A stretch of DNA of 64,000 bases. It comes from Leifsonia soli (GTDB lineage: Bacteria; Actinomycetota; Actinomycetes; Actinomycetales; Microbacteriaceae). Positions 32,899-41,798 of the stretch are shown piece by piece. Made by a program: the position numbers and the translations under genes. The number at the start of each line of letters is the position of its first letter. Positions within the stretch are counted from its first letter, which is position 1. The stretch spans positions 1,054,001-1,118,000 of the forward strand of contig NZ_JACCBJ010000001.1 of the NCBI RefSeq assembly GCF_013408745.1, read 5' to 3'. The notes under the pieces were generated by a model. It was given only the letters and a program-made list of their open reading frames with translations, was not told where the DNA came from and ran no database searches.

Positions 32899-33612
32899 TC
32901 AGGCCAGCTCTGCGGCGGCGTCGGCGATGACCTTCGCCACCTCCGCGGGGTGCGAGCGCATCACGAGGTGCGGGGCGTCGATCTCGATCACCGAGCGCAG
33001 CCCGGCGCGCTGGTAGCCGAAGCGCTCGACGTCGGGGTTGATCGTGTGATCGGCCGACGAGACGATGCCCCAGCCCGGCTTCGTCTTCCAGGCAGCGACC
33101 GGCGCCGTCTCGCTGAAGGCGAGCGCAGCGAGCGGTCGCTGCGACGCGGCGAGCACCTCGCTGACCTCCCGGTCGACGCCGGCGGCGAAGACGTCGGGGA
33201 ACGCCTCCACCTTCACCGACACGTCGGTGCCGGGCTCGGACCCCTCGATGGGGAACGGCGTGTAGACCAGGTTGGCGGCGAGGTCGGAGTCGGGGAAGCC
33301 GCCCTGCAGCTGCCCGAGGCTCTCGCCCTCGTCGAGCGCGTACCCGGAGATGTAGACGAGCCCGACCACGTTCTCGGCCGCGCCGGCGACGGTGATCACG
33401 GCGCCCCCGTAGGAGTGGCCGGCGAGGAGGACCGGGCCATCGATCTGCTCGACGACCGAGCGGATGTATGCGGAGTCTCCGAGGAGGCTGCGGTTCGGCA
33501 CGGCGGGAACGCGCACCGTGTAGCCCTGATCGAGCAGGATGCGGGTGACGGGAGCGAAGCTCGCCGCATCGGCGAAGGCTCCGTGGACGAGGACGATGGT
33601 GGGTGCGGTCAT
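32899..33612 (-). CDS. Alpha/beta hydrolase (salicylate-esterase-like)
   Basis: A 237-residue hydrolase starting MTAPTIVLVHGAFADAASFAPVTRILL. The nucleophile is S68 in AGHSYGGAV; the other triad members are likely the Asp in SSADHTINPD and His in IDAPHLVM. The type is close to small plant-MeSA-esterase-like bacterial hydrolases. AAGGA precedes the ATG. It is the first gene of the five-gene operon and stands 76 bases from the XRE gene. Confidence 0.88.
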   Translation of the reverse strand: MTAPTIVLVHGAFADAASFAPVTRILLDQGYTVRVPAVPNRSLLGDSAYIRSVVEQIDGPVLLAGHSYGGAVITVAGAAENVVGLVYISGYALDEGESLGQLQGGFPDSDLAANLVYTPFPIEGSEPGTDVSVKVEAFPDVFAAGVDREVSEVLAASQRPLAALAFSETAPVAAWKTKPGWGIVSSADHTINPDVERFGYQRAGLRSVIEIDAPHLVMRSHPAEVAKVIADAAAELA

Positions 33613-33688
33613 GGCGACGATCCTTCCGTTGGGGGGTTCGAGCGCCACGCTAGGGCCGCCCTGCCGGCCTGTCGTGGCCCTCTCGGGG

Positions 33689-34612
33689 TCACGGTCGCGG
33701 CAGCGGGTCCTCCTCGATGAGCTCCTCGGGAGTCGGATCGTCGCCGTCGGCGGCGGCCAGCGCGCGATCGACGCCCAGCTTCGCCTGGAGGTACGCGATC
33801 GCCGCAGCAGCCGGGGAGGCGGGGTCGCCGAAGAAGGTGGTCAGGTACTGCCCGCCGCCCGGGACCTCGAACGTCTGCCAGCGAAACGGGATGTAGCCGA
33901 ACGGCTCGATCTGGACGAGCGCCACGCCGCGCCGCTGCGGGCGCGCCTCGTGGCTCGCCCACACCTCCCGGAACGCGCGGGACCGCGAGGACAGCGCCGC
34001 GACGAGGAGCTGGAGCCGCGGGTCGTCGGGCTCCGCGTGGTAGCGGAGGCTCGCGACCGCGGCCCGCACGGCCCGCTCCCAGTAGTCGCGCCGGTCGTCT
34101 CCGGCGGCCAGCGCCGCATCCACGATCGCCTCGACCATGTTGGCGCCGGGCCGCAGGGACAGCGGGATGAACGCGCGGCCCAGCGGGTTGACCGCCAGGA
34201 CGTCCTGGTTGCGGTCCACCACGTACGCGGGCGCGACCGTCCACTGATCGAGCAGCACGGTCACGCTGTCCAGCACGTCCTCCGCGCTGTCGCTCCCGGC
34301 CGGCGGGCACTGGTCGGTGCGCCCGGGCGGCACCGTCTGGCCGGCGAGCCGGAACAGGTACACCGTGGCATCGGCGTCCAGCTGCAGGGCGCGCCCCAGG
34401 GCGAGCAGCACCTGCGGCGACGGCTGGTGGTCGCGGCCCTGCTCCAGCCGCAGGTAGTAGTCGGGGCTGATGCCGGCCATCCCGGCGACCTCCTGACGGC
34501 GGAGGCCCCGCACTCTGCGGCGCGCGTCCGCACGGAGGCCCGCGTCCTCCGGTGTCAGAGCGTCACGGCGGGCACGGAGGTAGGCGCCGAGGGCGGCGTG
34601 GGAGTCGCTCAT
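33689..34612 (-). CDS. XRE/MmyB-like transcriptional regulator
   Basis: A 307-residue protein. The XRE HTH is at ~35-90 (GLRRQEVAGMAGISPDYYLRLEQGRDHQPSPQVLLALGRALQL). The rest is an MmyB-like ligand domain (VLLDQWTVAPAYVVDRNQDVLAVNPLGRAF...FEVPGGGQYLTTFFGDPASPAAAAIAYLQ). Members often control adjacent SDR or hydrolase genes and can bind fatty acids. It lies upstream of the hydrolase operon on the same strand, so it may regulate it. Confidence 0.88.
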   Translation of the reverse strand: MSDSHAALGAYLRARRDALTPEDAGLRADARRRVRGLRRQEVAGMAGISPDYYLRLEQGRDHQPSPQVLLALGRALQLDADATVYLFRLAGQTVPPGRTDQCPPAGSDSAEDVLDSVTVLLDQWTVAPAYVVDRNQDVLAVNPLGRAFIPLSLRPGANMVEAIVDAALAAGDDRRDYWERAVRAAVASLRYHAEPDDPRLQLLVAALSSRSRAFREVWASHEARPQRRGVALVQIEPFGYIPFRWQTFEVPGGGQYLTTFFGDPASPAAAAIAYLQAKLGVDRALAAADGDDPTPEELIEEDPLPRP

Positions 34613-34771
34613 GCGCGGAGGCTCCTGTCGGGGATGCACCGTACTGGATTCACCACTCCAGATTGTCCCAGACGGGCGGCTCCGGGCGCCAGGTCTGCGC
34701 GATGGGCCGATTCCTCTTGGCCCGAACCGCTGCGGCGAAGGGGCCGGCCGGGTCGAAACGGACGGCCCGGA

Positions 34772-35356
34772 TCAGGCCGCCTGCAGCGCGGGGGACAGGT
34801 GGGCCAGCGACGACTCGGCGATGCTCTCCAGCCGCTCCGGGGCACCGTCGACTCGGCTGAACTGGATGAGGCCCTGCGAGACGAGGACGATCTCAGCGGC
34901 GAGCGTCGCCCGGCCGGCCTCTGGGACGCCCTCCCACGCGAGACGCTCCTCGACGATGGCCTCCATCGCCGCGATGGTGCGTGCGCAGGCGGCGGCCACC
35001 TCCGGCCAGTCGCGGCCGAGCTCGGCGAGGCTGTTGAGCATCAGGCATCCCCAGCTCGGCTGGTGGGCGGCGCAGTCCTCCACCACGGCGCGGAAGAACC
35101 GCCCGACGGCCTCCTCGGCCGTGCTGCCCTCGGCCATCGCGCGACGGACGAGGTCGACCCGGCCATCGCAGTAGCGCTCGAACAGCAACAGGAACAGCTC
35201 GGGCTTCGAGCCGTACGCGGCATAGATGCTGCCGTTGCCGACGCCTGCCGCCTCCGCCAGATCGGACATCGAGGTCGCGGTGTAGCCCTTCCGCCAGAAG
35301 ACGGCCGTGCTGCGCGCCAGAAACGCATCCTCGTCAAACTCTCGACGGCGAGCCAT
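34772..35356 (-). CDS. TetR-family regulator
   Basis: A 194-residue protein with the HTH at ~11-55 (FLARSTAVFWRKGYTATSMSDLAEAAGVGNGSIYAAYGSKPELF) and a C-terminal ligand domain with the WGCLMLNSLAELG motif seen in AcrR-type subgroups. It diverges from an AraC-type gene across 84 bases. Target genes are not obvious, since both neighbours are regulators. Confidence 0.86.
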   Translation of the reverse strand: MARRREFDEDAFLARSTAVFWRKGYTATSMSDLAEAAGVGNGSIYAAYGSKPELFLLLFERYCDGRVDLVRRAMAEGSTAEEAVGRFFRAVVEDCAAHQPSWGCLMLNSLAELGRDWPEVAAACARTIAAMEAIVEERLAWEGVPEAGRATLAAEIVLVSQGLIQFSRVDGAPERLESIAESSLAHLSPALQAA

Positions 35357-35440
35357 TGCTCGAGCCTAGCAATCGGGGTCGTCCGGGGCGGAATCGCGGC
35401 GGACATGCGATCCTGGGTGCGACGATTTCGCGGAGGGACG

Positions 35441-36343
35441 ATGCGACTGCCGACCGACCCGACGTGCGTGCTCGTGCAGATGCACGCGACCACGCACGCC
35501 GAGACCGCCGTCTATCGACGCATGCACCGGCACTCGTTCGGTCACGTCGGCCTGTCGCAGATCGCCTCCGTGGCGCAGAGCGTCGAGGCACGGCTGGACG
35601 AGGTTCCGGCGCGGGCGATGAAGAGCACTCAGCTGCAGCTCGTGCACAGCGGGAGCCTCGTCCTGGAGCAGGGTGGGACGCAGACCCGATTCCACGCCGG
35701 GGAGGTGGCGCTGTACGACGCCAGCCGGCCGTTCTCCTTCGTCTACCCGGAAGAGTTCCGGACGACCATCGTGCAGGTTCCGACCGTCCTGCTCTCCGCG
35801 GGCGGCGTGCTCCCCGCCTCCCTCGACGCTCGGAGCATCGGCGCGGGATCGCGCGGCCGCCGGATGCTCGAAGGGCTGCTGCTCGGCGCCCTGGGGCGTG
35901 GTCCGGGCCGCTATCCGGGCCCGGCTGGCGACCCCACGGCGCTGTCGTCCGAACTCGTCCGGGCAGCGCGGCTGCTGGTCGACGAGGAACTCGGTACGAC
36001 GGCCGACCGGCACCCGTCCTCGGCCGATCTGCGCCGTGAGGCGACGGAGCTCCTGCACCGCCGGTACGCCGACCCCGGCCTGACGGCGGCCGCCATCGCG
36101 GCCGACCTCCACGTCTCGCTCCGCACGCTGTTCGCCGCCTACGAGGGCGCGGACGAATCGCTGGCGTCGACACTGCGCAGCATCCGCCTCGCCGCTGCCG
36201 AGCGGGTGCTGCTCACCACGCGGCTGCCCGTCTCCGATGTCGCCCGTGGCGTCGGCTACGCGGACGTCACGGCGTTCATCCGCGCCTGGAAGGCCGCAAC
36301 CGGGCTCACGCCCGCCCGCTGGCGGCGGCTGCGCACCGGCTGA
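35441..36343 (+). CDS. AraC-family regulator
   Basis: A 300-residue protein. The N-terminal cupin-like domain ([36 protein letters not shown]) is followed by the double HTH at ~215-300 ([21 protein letters not shown]...[32 protein letters not shown]). GGAGGG lies 4 bases before the ATG. It diverges from the TetR gene. The ligand and targets are unknown. Confidence 0.88.
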   Translation: MRLPTDPTCVLVQMHATTHAETAVYRRMHRHSFGHVGLSQIASVAQSVEARLDEVPARAMKSTQLQLVHSGSLVLEQGGTQTRFHAGEVALYDASRPFSFVYPEEFRTTIVQVPTVLLSAGGVLPASLDARSIGAGSRGRRMLEGLLLGALGRGPGRYPGPAGDPTALSSELVRAARLLVDEELGTTADRHPSSADLRREATELLHRRYADPGLTAAAIAADLHVSLRTLFAAYEGADESLASTLRSIRLAAAERVLLTTRLPVSDVARGVGYADVTAFIRAWKAATGLTPARWRRLRTG

Positions 36344-36365
36344 TCCGTCGCGGGAATGCCGGCGC

Positions 36366-36393
36366 CCGGACCTGGTTGGCCGGACCTGGTTGA
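36366..36393. repeat. 14-bp tandem duplication upstream of panD
   Basis: CCGGACCTGGTTG plus one base occurs twice in succession (36366-36379 and 36380-36393), directly before the panD translation start. It may alter the leader length. Confidence 0.8.
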
Positions 36394-36401
36394 ATAGGCA
36401 C

Positions 36402-36812
36402 GTGCTCCGAACGATGTTCAAGTCGAAGATCCATCGCGCCACCGTGACGCACGCCGACCTCAACTACGTCGGTTCGCTGACGGTCGACAGCGATCTGCTG
36501 GCCGCCGCCGATCTGCTGCCGGGGGAGCAGGTCGCCGTGGTGGATGTGACCAACGGCGCGCGCTTCGAGACCTACCTGATCGCGGGCGAGGCCGGCAGCG
36601 GCGTCGTCGGTGTGAACGGCGCGGCGGCGCACCTGGCGGAGGTCGGCGACACGGTCATCGTCATCTCGTACGCACAGCTCGAGGACGCCGAGGCTCGCGT
36701 CTTCGTCCCGACCGTCGTGCACGTGGATGCGGACAACCGGATCGTCGCGACCGGCGACGACCCCGCAGAGGCGCTCACGCCCGGAACCGAGCGGCCGCCG
36801 CTCGCGCTCTGA
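36402..36812 (+). CDS. panD: Aspartate 1-decarboxylase
   Basis: A 136-residue pyruvoyl enzyme that makes beta-alanine for pantothenate and CoA. The self-cleavage site is G24-S25 (YVGS), exactly at the family position when the GTG at 36402 is used ([20 protein letters not shown]); the ATG four codons later would shift it. K9 and the Y22/R-containing segments are conserved. panB and panC are not in the window, so panD is an orphan here. It converges on a small hypothetical gene. Confidence 0.93.
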   Translation: MLRTMFKSKIHRATVTHADLNYVGSLTVDSDLLAAADLLPGEQVAVVDVTNGARFETYLIAGEAGSGVVGVNGAAAHLAEVGDTVIVISYAQLEDAEARVFVPTVVHVDADNRIVATGDDPAEALTPGTERPPLAL

Positions 36813-36839
36813 CCGCGCTCGGCGAGGGTCCGGCCCGCT

Positions 36840-37082
36840 TCACGGCTCGTCGTCGACAGGGTCGCCGTCGTCGTCCATCCGGTCAACCAGCCGATAGACC
36901 GCGCGGCGCGGCCAGTCGGTGCTGTCATCGAGAACGAAGACCTCCCAGACCTCGACGTCCCGGTATCGCGCTCTGCCCCGGAGCGCCGCCGGCGGCTCAC
37001 CGCGGCCGGCCGTCAGCCGGATCACCGCGTCGACCAGGCCCGGCCGCTGCATCACCGCTTCGAACGTGACGTCGCCATCCAT
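36840..37082 (-). CDS. Small hypothetical protein
   Basis: An 80-residue protein (MDGDVTFEAVMQRPGLVDAVIRLTAGRGEPPAALRGRARYRDVEVWEVFVLDDS...VDDEP). It probably forms a small alpha/beta fold with an acidic tail. No family is recognised. It is preceded by 44 bases from the zincin gene, on the same strand, and may share its transcript. Confidence 0.5.
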   Translation of the reverse strand: MDGDVTFEAVMQRPGLVDAVIRLTAGRGEPPAALRGRARYRDVEVWEVFVLDDSTDWPRRAVYRLVDRMDDDGDPVDDEP

Positions 37083-37126
37083 GTCTGCACCCTAGGGATG
37101 CGGACCGGTTCCGGAAAGCCAGTCGC

Positions 37127-38353
37127 TCAGCGGCACTGTCCGGCGACGGCGATCTGCTGGTCGGACGGGCGGCCGTACGCCTCGATGCCCGAGCCGGGCA
37201 CGTCGAACCCCATCGCGATCGCCCAGGCGGTCGCCCACATCTCGTCGTCGCGGTGGAACGTCGGTCCGTCGAACAGGGTCTTGCACTCCGGGCGCACCAC
37301 CTGGGCGTGACCGACCTCGTGCGTGATCAGCGCCTTGGCGTTGACATCGCCGTCGGCCCAGCCCTCCTGCAGGCTGAAGTTGAGGTCGATGGTCGCCCAC
37401 CCGCCGTCGTCCTCGTGGTACAGCGTCGTTCCGGAGTACCAGCCCTCGCCGAGGCCACTGACCTTCTCGTGCCACTCGACATCGAGCGTGACCCCGTGGG
37501 CGATGGAGCGGGCGTAGGCCTCCATCTGCGCGCGCACTGGATAGGCCGGGTCCTGTTTCGCGGCCTCGCCGGCGGCCTGGGCCGCGTTGACCCCGTCGAT
37601 CGCAGAGATCACCCGCAGGAGGCGGGTGCCGTCGACGACCGCTGCTCCCGACCCGTCGGCTTTCGCGTCGTCGATGGCGTGCCGCAGGGCGACCTTGCTC
37701 TCGTAGGTCGCGGAGGTGTCCGCCGTGAGGACCTGCTCGCCGTGCGCGGCGAGGCCGCCCGAGACGGCCAGCGCGCTCGCCGTCAGCGCCTTCTGCGCCG
37801 AGGTCAGCGCTTTCAGCTCCGCGGCCCTGGTGCGCTGGGTCGCCCGCTCCTGTTTGGCGAGCTCAAGCGTGTGCTGGACGTCGGCGGAGACGTTCCACGG
37901 CATCAGGTCGGGACTGCCCGCCGGCACGTCGGGAGCATCGAACGGCGTGTAGGTCAGGCCTTTCGACGTCTTCGTCAGCGTCGCCTGCGCGTCGGACAGC
38001 GCTGTGGCGGTGGCCTCCGGGAGGTAGTCGGGCCGCGGCTGCGCACTGAACCCGGACAGCGACTGCAAGGTGGCACGCGCCTTGTCGATCGCCGCTCCCC
38101 GGCGGTCCGTGACATCGCCCAGCGAGGTGGAGGCCGCGACCAGCTCACGGTGCGCCTGCGACTCGGCCTCCGCGGCGAGCGCGCGCCAGCCCCATCCCGC
38201 CCCCGCCGTCGCTCCGGAGATGAGCAGCAGGGTCGCTGTCGCGACCACCCAGAACCGACCGCGACGGGGAGCGCGCGGGGCCGTCGGCGGTTCGCTCTCC
38301 GCCTGCGGCGGAACGTCCTGGGGGAGGGGGCGGCTCTGTCGGTCGTCGCTCAC
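37127..38353 (-). CDS. Membrane-anchored putative zinc metallopeptidase
   Basis: A 408-residue type II-like membrane protein. A Pro/Arg-rich cytosolic N-terminus is followed by one membrane segment (34-56) and a mostly helical, Ala/Thr-rich extracytoplasmic region (~60-270). The C-terminal ~110 residues hold H345-EVGH349, the HExxH zinc signature, and E371 (DEMWATAWA), 22 residues on, as a possible third ligand. C357 and C407 could form a disulfide. The GTG start has AGAGGA 5 bases upstream. The substrate and family are unknown; loss of the signature would make it inert. Confidence 0.7.
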   Translation of the reverse strand: MSDDRQSRPLPQDVPPQAESEPPTAPRAPRRGRFWVVATATLLLISGATAGAGWGWRALAAEAESQAHRELVAASTSLGDVTDRRGAAIDKARATLQSLSGFSAQPRPDYLPEATATALSDAQATLTKTSKGLTYTPFDAPDVPAGSPDLMPWNVSADVQHTLELAKQERATQRTRAAELKALTSAQKALTASALAVSGGLAAHGEQVLTADTSATYESKVALRHAIDDAKADGSGAAVVDGTRLLRVISAIDGVNAAQAAGEAAKQDPAYPVRAQMEAYARSIAHGVTLDVEWHEKVSGLGEGWYSGTTLYHEDDGGWATIDLNFSLQEGWADGDVNAKALITHEVGHAQVVRPECKTLFDGPTFHRDDEMWATAWAIAMGFDVPGSGIEAYGRPSDQQIAVAGQCR

Positions 38354-38450
38354 GGGGTCCTCTCGCCTCCGGCCAGAATGCATGCATAAATGCACGCGCC
38401 ACTCTACGGGGATGTCCGCCTCCGGCACGACCGGATGCCGCCGGCCCGGC

Positions 38451-39119
38451 TCAGAAGCGGGAGAGACCGTTGCCGATGATGACCGTGCCGATGACGGTCG
38501 CCACGATGATCGCGACCGTGGTGTCGTTGCGCAGCAGCCAGCGTTCCGTCGCGGCGAGCGCCGGCCGGGCCGTGTCCGGCCGGATCAGCGCGAACAGCGC
38601 GGGGCCGCCGACGGTGCTCCCGCCGATCAGCACGTAGATCGCGATCACGACGATGTCCTCCGGCAGCGGCAGCTGCGCCGGGCCGATCGCGAGGCCGGCG
38701 GCGATGGCGAGCAGCACGGACTTCGGGCGGAGGTTGAGCGCGAACCCGAGGCCCAGGGCGGGCAGGGAGCGCATCCTGCCGAGCGCCACCATCCAGCGCG
38801 GCGGGGTGTCGTGTTCTGTCGCCTGCGGGTGCCGCCGCACCTCGATGACCGCGTACACCAGCAGTGCCGCGCCGACCGAGATCTCCAGGACGCCGACGAC
38901 CGGTTGCGGCCCCACGGACGTGGTGCCCGGGATGGCGTGCAGGAAGATCGCGAAGAGCGACGTGATCGCGATGAGACCGACGACGTATCCGACGACGAAC
39001 AGCGTCGGCACCCACGGGCGGACGGCGGCGAGGAGGAGCACCAGGACGGCCAGGATCGGGACGGAACTCAGCGCGACCGCGACGGCCAGCGGCAGCAGTT
39101 GCCCGATGACGCCCAGCAT
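38451..39119 (-). CDS. GAP/Sap-family membrane protein
   Basis: A 222-residue polytopic protein with six to seven hydrophobic segments, starting MLGVIGQLLPLAVAVALSSVPILAVLVLLL. It matches the GAP family (sulfolipid-1-addressing protein, Sap of mycobacteria), which is related to LysE-type transporters. It probably exports a lipid or small molecule; the cargo is not clear. AAAGGAG precedes the ATG. A paralogue lies at 42.7 kb with the same ending (GLxRF). Confidence 0.8.
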   Translation of the reverse strand: MLGVIGQLLPLAVAVALSSVPILAVLVLLLAAVRPWVPTLFVVGYVVGLIAITSLFAIFLHAIPGTTSVGPQPVVGVLEISVGAALLVYAVIEVRRHPQATEHDTPPRWMVALGRMRSLPALGLGFALNLRPKSVLLAIAAGLAIGPAQLPLPEDIVVIAIYVLIGGSTVGGPALFALIRPDTARPALAATERWLLRNDTTVAIIVATVIGTVIIGNGLSRF

Positions 39120-39322
39120 GCGACTCCTTTCACCGGAGAGCCCGCCGCGAGCCGGCTGCCTCTGCGCCGTGCCGCACCGCCGAGGGTACGGCAGCGGGCA
39201 TCCCCGTGGACAGTCACGCGTGGTCCGGGATCGCAGCGGGAACACCGCTCCGGCGTGCGAAGCTGAGCGCATGGACCTTCTCACCGCCTCCGGAAGGCGA
39301 CGGGAGCCGACGCCTACCTGCC

Positions 39323-39398
39323 CCCCACCGTCGAGTACGCACAAATTGCACACCGTGGCGTGCGAAAGCGTGCAGTTTGTGCGTACTCGACGGTGGGG
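39323..39398. terminator. Long hairpin downstream of the SulP gene
   Basis: Two 29-base arms (39323-39351 and 39370-39398) pair with a single T/G mismatch around an 18-base loop. The right arm ends one base before the SulP stop codon, on that gene's 3' side. There is no T-run, so it is a candidate U-less terminator. Confidence 0.75.
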
Positions 39399-41063
39399 TC
39401 AGTCGCGGGCGACGGTGCGCCGGGCGTCGGACCAGGCTTGGTGGACGGCTGTGCCGATCCACTCGGTGCCCTGGTAGACGTTCTCCTCGCCCAGTTCGTC
39501 GAGGAGGCCGCTGGCGTCCAGTTGCCGATGCACGGCGAGCTCGCTGACGACCAGTTTCAGCCGGGACCCGGATGCGGCCAGGCTGCGCGCATAGCGGCGG
39601 AGGGAGTCGATGAGGGCGAGATCGAGCTCGTCCGTTCCGCGCAACCGGATGATCACCACCGAGCCGGCCGTCGCGTCGTCGACGCTCGGCAGTTGCCGTT
39701 CGAAGGACGGGGCGCTCGCGAAGAACAGGCTCCCGTACGGCTGCAGCACGATGACCTGCCGCGCGCCGACGGTGGCGGGCGGGTCCGACTCCCGCATCCG
39801 GCCGCTCTCGTCGAGGTGCACCTGCCGCACCCGCAGGCGGTTCGACTGGCGGGCGACGAACAGGATGATGCCCAGGCCGACACCGGCCAGCACGGCGAAC
39901 TGCAGCGGGATGACCAGGGTCAGCACGAAGGTGACCGTCATGACCGCGGTCGGCAGCACGCCGCTCCTGACCACGGAGTAGACGCGGCTCGGCTTGATCG
40001 CGGCGAAGCCGATCATGATGAGCAGCCCGGCGAGCGCCGGCATCGCCGTGAGCGCGACGATGCCCGATGCGAACACGATCACGAGCGCCATGGTCGCGCC
40101 GGCGACGAACAGCGCGAGCTTCGACCGTGCGCCGGCGGCGACCAGCAGCGCGGAGCCCGACATCGAGCCGCCGACCGGCATGCCGCGGAACAGCCCGGAG
40201 ACGATGTTGCCGACGCCCTGCCCGATGAAGTCGCGTGATGAGTTCGCCGGGCGTCCGCTCGCCGTCGGGATGCCCGCGGACACGCCTGCGCCCTGGATGA
40301 GTCCGACGAGCGCCAGCGATACCGCGGGGATGAGCAGGTACGGGATGTCCTCGATCGACGGGAGCGTCGGAAGCGGCAGCCCGGCCGGCACCGCGACGAT
40401 GTCGCCGAGCAGTGGCACGGGGGCATCCACCCACAGGTTGAGCAGGGCGGCCGTCAGCGATCCGAGCACCACGGCGATCACGAGTCCGAACCCGCCGACG
40501 GGCGTCCGCTGCAGGACGACGATGGTCAGGATCGTGACCGCGCCGACCACAACGGTCGGGATGCTCCACTGCGGGATGTGCTTCAGCAAGTCGATCGAGC
40601 GCGTCACCCGGTTGGCGCCTTCGCCGGAGTACCCGGTGAAGGCCGACAGCTGGCCGAGGACGATGTTGACGCCCACCGCCGTGATGAACCCGGTCATGAC
40701 GTCGGCCGGGACGAAGCGGATCAGCCGGCCGCCCTTCAGAAGCCCGGCGATGCACATCACCAGCCCGGTCAGCAGGGCGAGCGTGAAGAGCGCCCGGTCC
40801 GGGTCGGGCCGTGACGCGAGGTCCGCATCCTGGATGACGAGGGCCATCGCGCCGGTCGCCTGCACCGCCATGAACGTGCTGCTGGTGAGCACCGCCGCTC
40901 CGACCATCCCGTACAGGTAGGCGTAGAGGCCGGCGAGCGGATTGACGCCCGCGAGCAGTCCGGACGCGAGGCCGTCCGGCACGCTCTCGATGCCGAGGAC
41001 GATCCCGGCGATGGCGTCCTTGACGATGTCACGGCGACGCAGCCGTCGCTTCTTGGCGCGCAC
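39399..41063 (-). CDS. SulP-family anion transporter with STAS domain
   Basis: A 554-residue transporter. Residues ~12-420 form the 14-helix SLC26/SulP core (IVLGIESVPDGLASGLLAGVNPLAGLYAYLYG...MSGSALLVAAGARS). The last ~120 residues form the cytosolic STAS domain (VIVLQPYGSLFFASAPSFERQLPS...VVIIRLRGTDELDLALIDSLRRYARSLAASGSRLKLVVSELAV). It could transport sulfate, bicarbonate or another anion; no sulfate-assimilation genes are linked. Confidence 0.92.
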   Translation of the reverse strand: MRAKKRRLRRRDIVKDAIAGIVLGIESVPDGLASGLLAGVNPLAGLYAYLYGMVGAAVLTSSTFMAVQATGAMALVIQDADLASRPDPDRALFTLALLTGLVMCIAGLLKGGRLIRFVPADVMTGFITAVGVNIVLGQLSAFTGYSGEGANRVTRSIDLLKHIPQWSIPTVVVGAVTILTIVVLQRTPVGGFGLVIAVVLGSLTAALLNLWVDAPVPLLGDIVAVPAGLPLPTLPSIEDIPYLLIPAVSLALVGLIQGAGVSAGIPTASGRPANSSRDFIGQGVGNIVSGLFRGMPVGGSMSGSALLVAAGARSKLALFVAGATMALVIVFASGIVALTAMPALAGLLIMIGFAAIKPSRVYSVVRSGVLPTAVMTVTFVLTLVIPLQFAVLAGVGLGIILFVARQSNRLRVRQVHLDESGRMRESDPPATVGARQVIVLQPYGSLFFASAPSFERQLPSVDDATAGSVVIIRLRGTDELDLALIDSLRRYARSLAASGSRLKLVVSELAVHRQLDASGLLDELGEENVYQGTEWIGTAVHQAWSDARRTVARD

Positions 41064-41234
41064 AGGCCACAGGGTAGCGACGGCGGGCGCTCACGGCTGG
41101 ACAGCAGTTGGGCGGGTGGATGCGCGCCAGGGCCAGCGGCTGGGGTAGATTCCCAGGGTGCCGACCACCGCTGCGCTCGAACCGGAGACCACGATCACCC
41201 CGGCGCCGGCTGGCGGGACGCGGTGGCCCAGCCG

Positions 41235-41798
41235 ATGACGACGTCCGCGCTGCTGATCGGCGGCCGCTCCGGCGTCGGGAAGTCGACCGTCGCTCTGGCC
41301 ATTCACGACCTCCTGTCCGCTGCCGACGTCGCACACGCGATCATCGAGGGCGACAACCTCGATCTGGCGCATCCGGCGCCGTGGACCACCTACCCGGAGG
41401 CGGAGCTCGCCGAGCGCAACCTCGCCGCCATGTGGTCCAACTACTGGGCGCTGGGATACCGCAGGGTCGTCTACACGAACACCGCGGCGCCGGTCACGAT
41501 CCCGCAGCTGCACGCTGCGCTCGGGGACGACGCGGAGGTCACTGCGGTCCTCCTGCAGGGGAGTGACGAGGCGGTCAGGGTGAGGTTGACGCAGCGCGAG
41601 CGCGGCGCATCCCTCAACGCGCACCTCGCGCGCAGCGCGGCCGCCGCGGTCCGGCTGGAGGCGGACGCCCCCGCGAGCGTCGTGCGCATCGACACGACGG
41701 GACGGACGCCGGAGGAGGTCGCGATCGACGTTCTCCGCGCTGCGGGCTGGATTCCGTCCGATGCGACGGCGCAGCGCTGGGGAGGCGGCCAGCCGTGA
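41235..41798 (+). CDS. P-loop nucleotide kinase-like protein
   Basis: A 187-residue P-loop protein with Walker A GGRSGVGKST at the N-terminus and a later IIEGDNLDLAHP segment. The fold is typical of AAA/zeta-toxin-like or small-molecule kinases (gluconate/adenylate-kinase-like); the phosphate acceptor is unknown. I chose the ATG at 41235; a GTG at 41223 is also possible. Its stop overlaps the start of the esterase gene (GTGA), so the two are co-translated. Confidence 0.7.
   Translation: MTTSALLIGGRSGVGKSTVALAIHDLLSAADVAHAIIEGDNLDLAHPAPWTTYPEAELAERNLAAMWSNYWALGYRRVVYTNTAAPVTIPQLHAALGDDAEVTAVLLQGSDEAVRVRLTQRERGASLNAHLARSAAAAVRLEADAPASVVRIDTTGRTPEEVAIDVLRAAGWIPSDATAQRWGGGQP

Noticed and set aside
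33539..36343. A 934-codon plus-strand frame containing the AraC protein at its end
   Set aside because: Only the last 300 codons encode a recognisable protein; the first part is antisense to the XRE and TetR genes.
36402..36413. Alternative panD start at the ATG 36414
   Set aside because: It would move the G-S cleavage site from residues 24-25 to 20-21, and the VLRT segment is conserved in actinobacterial PanD.
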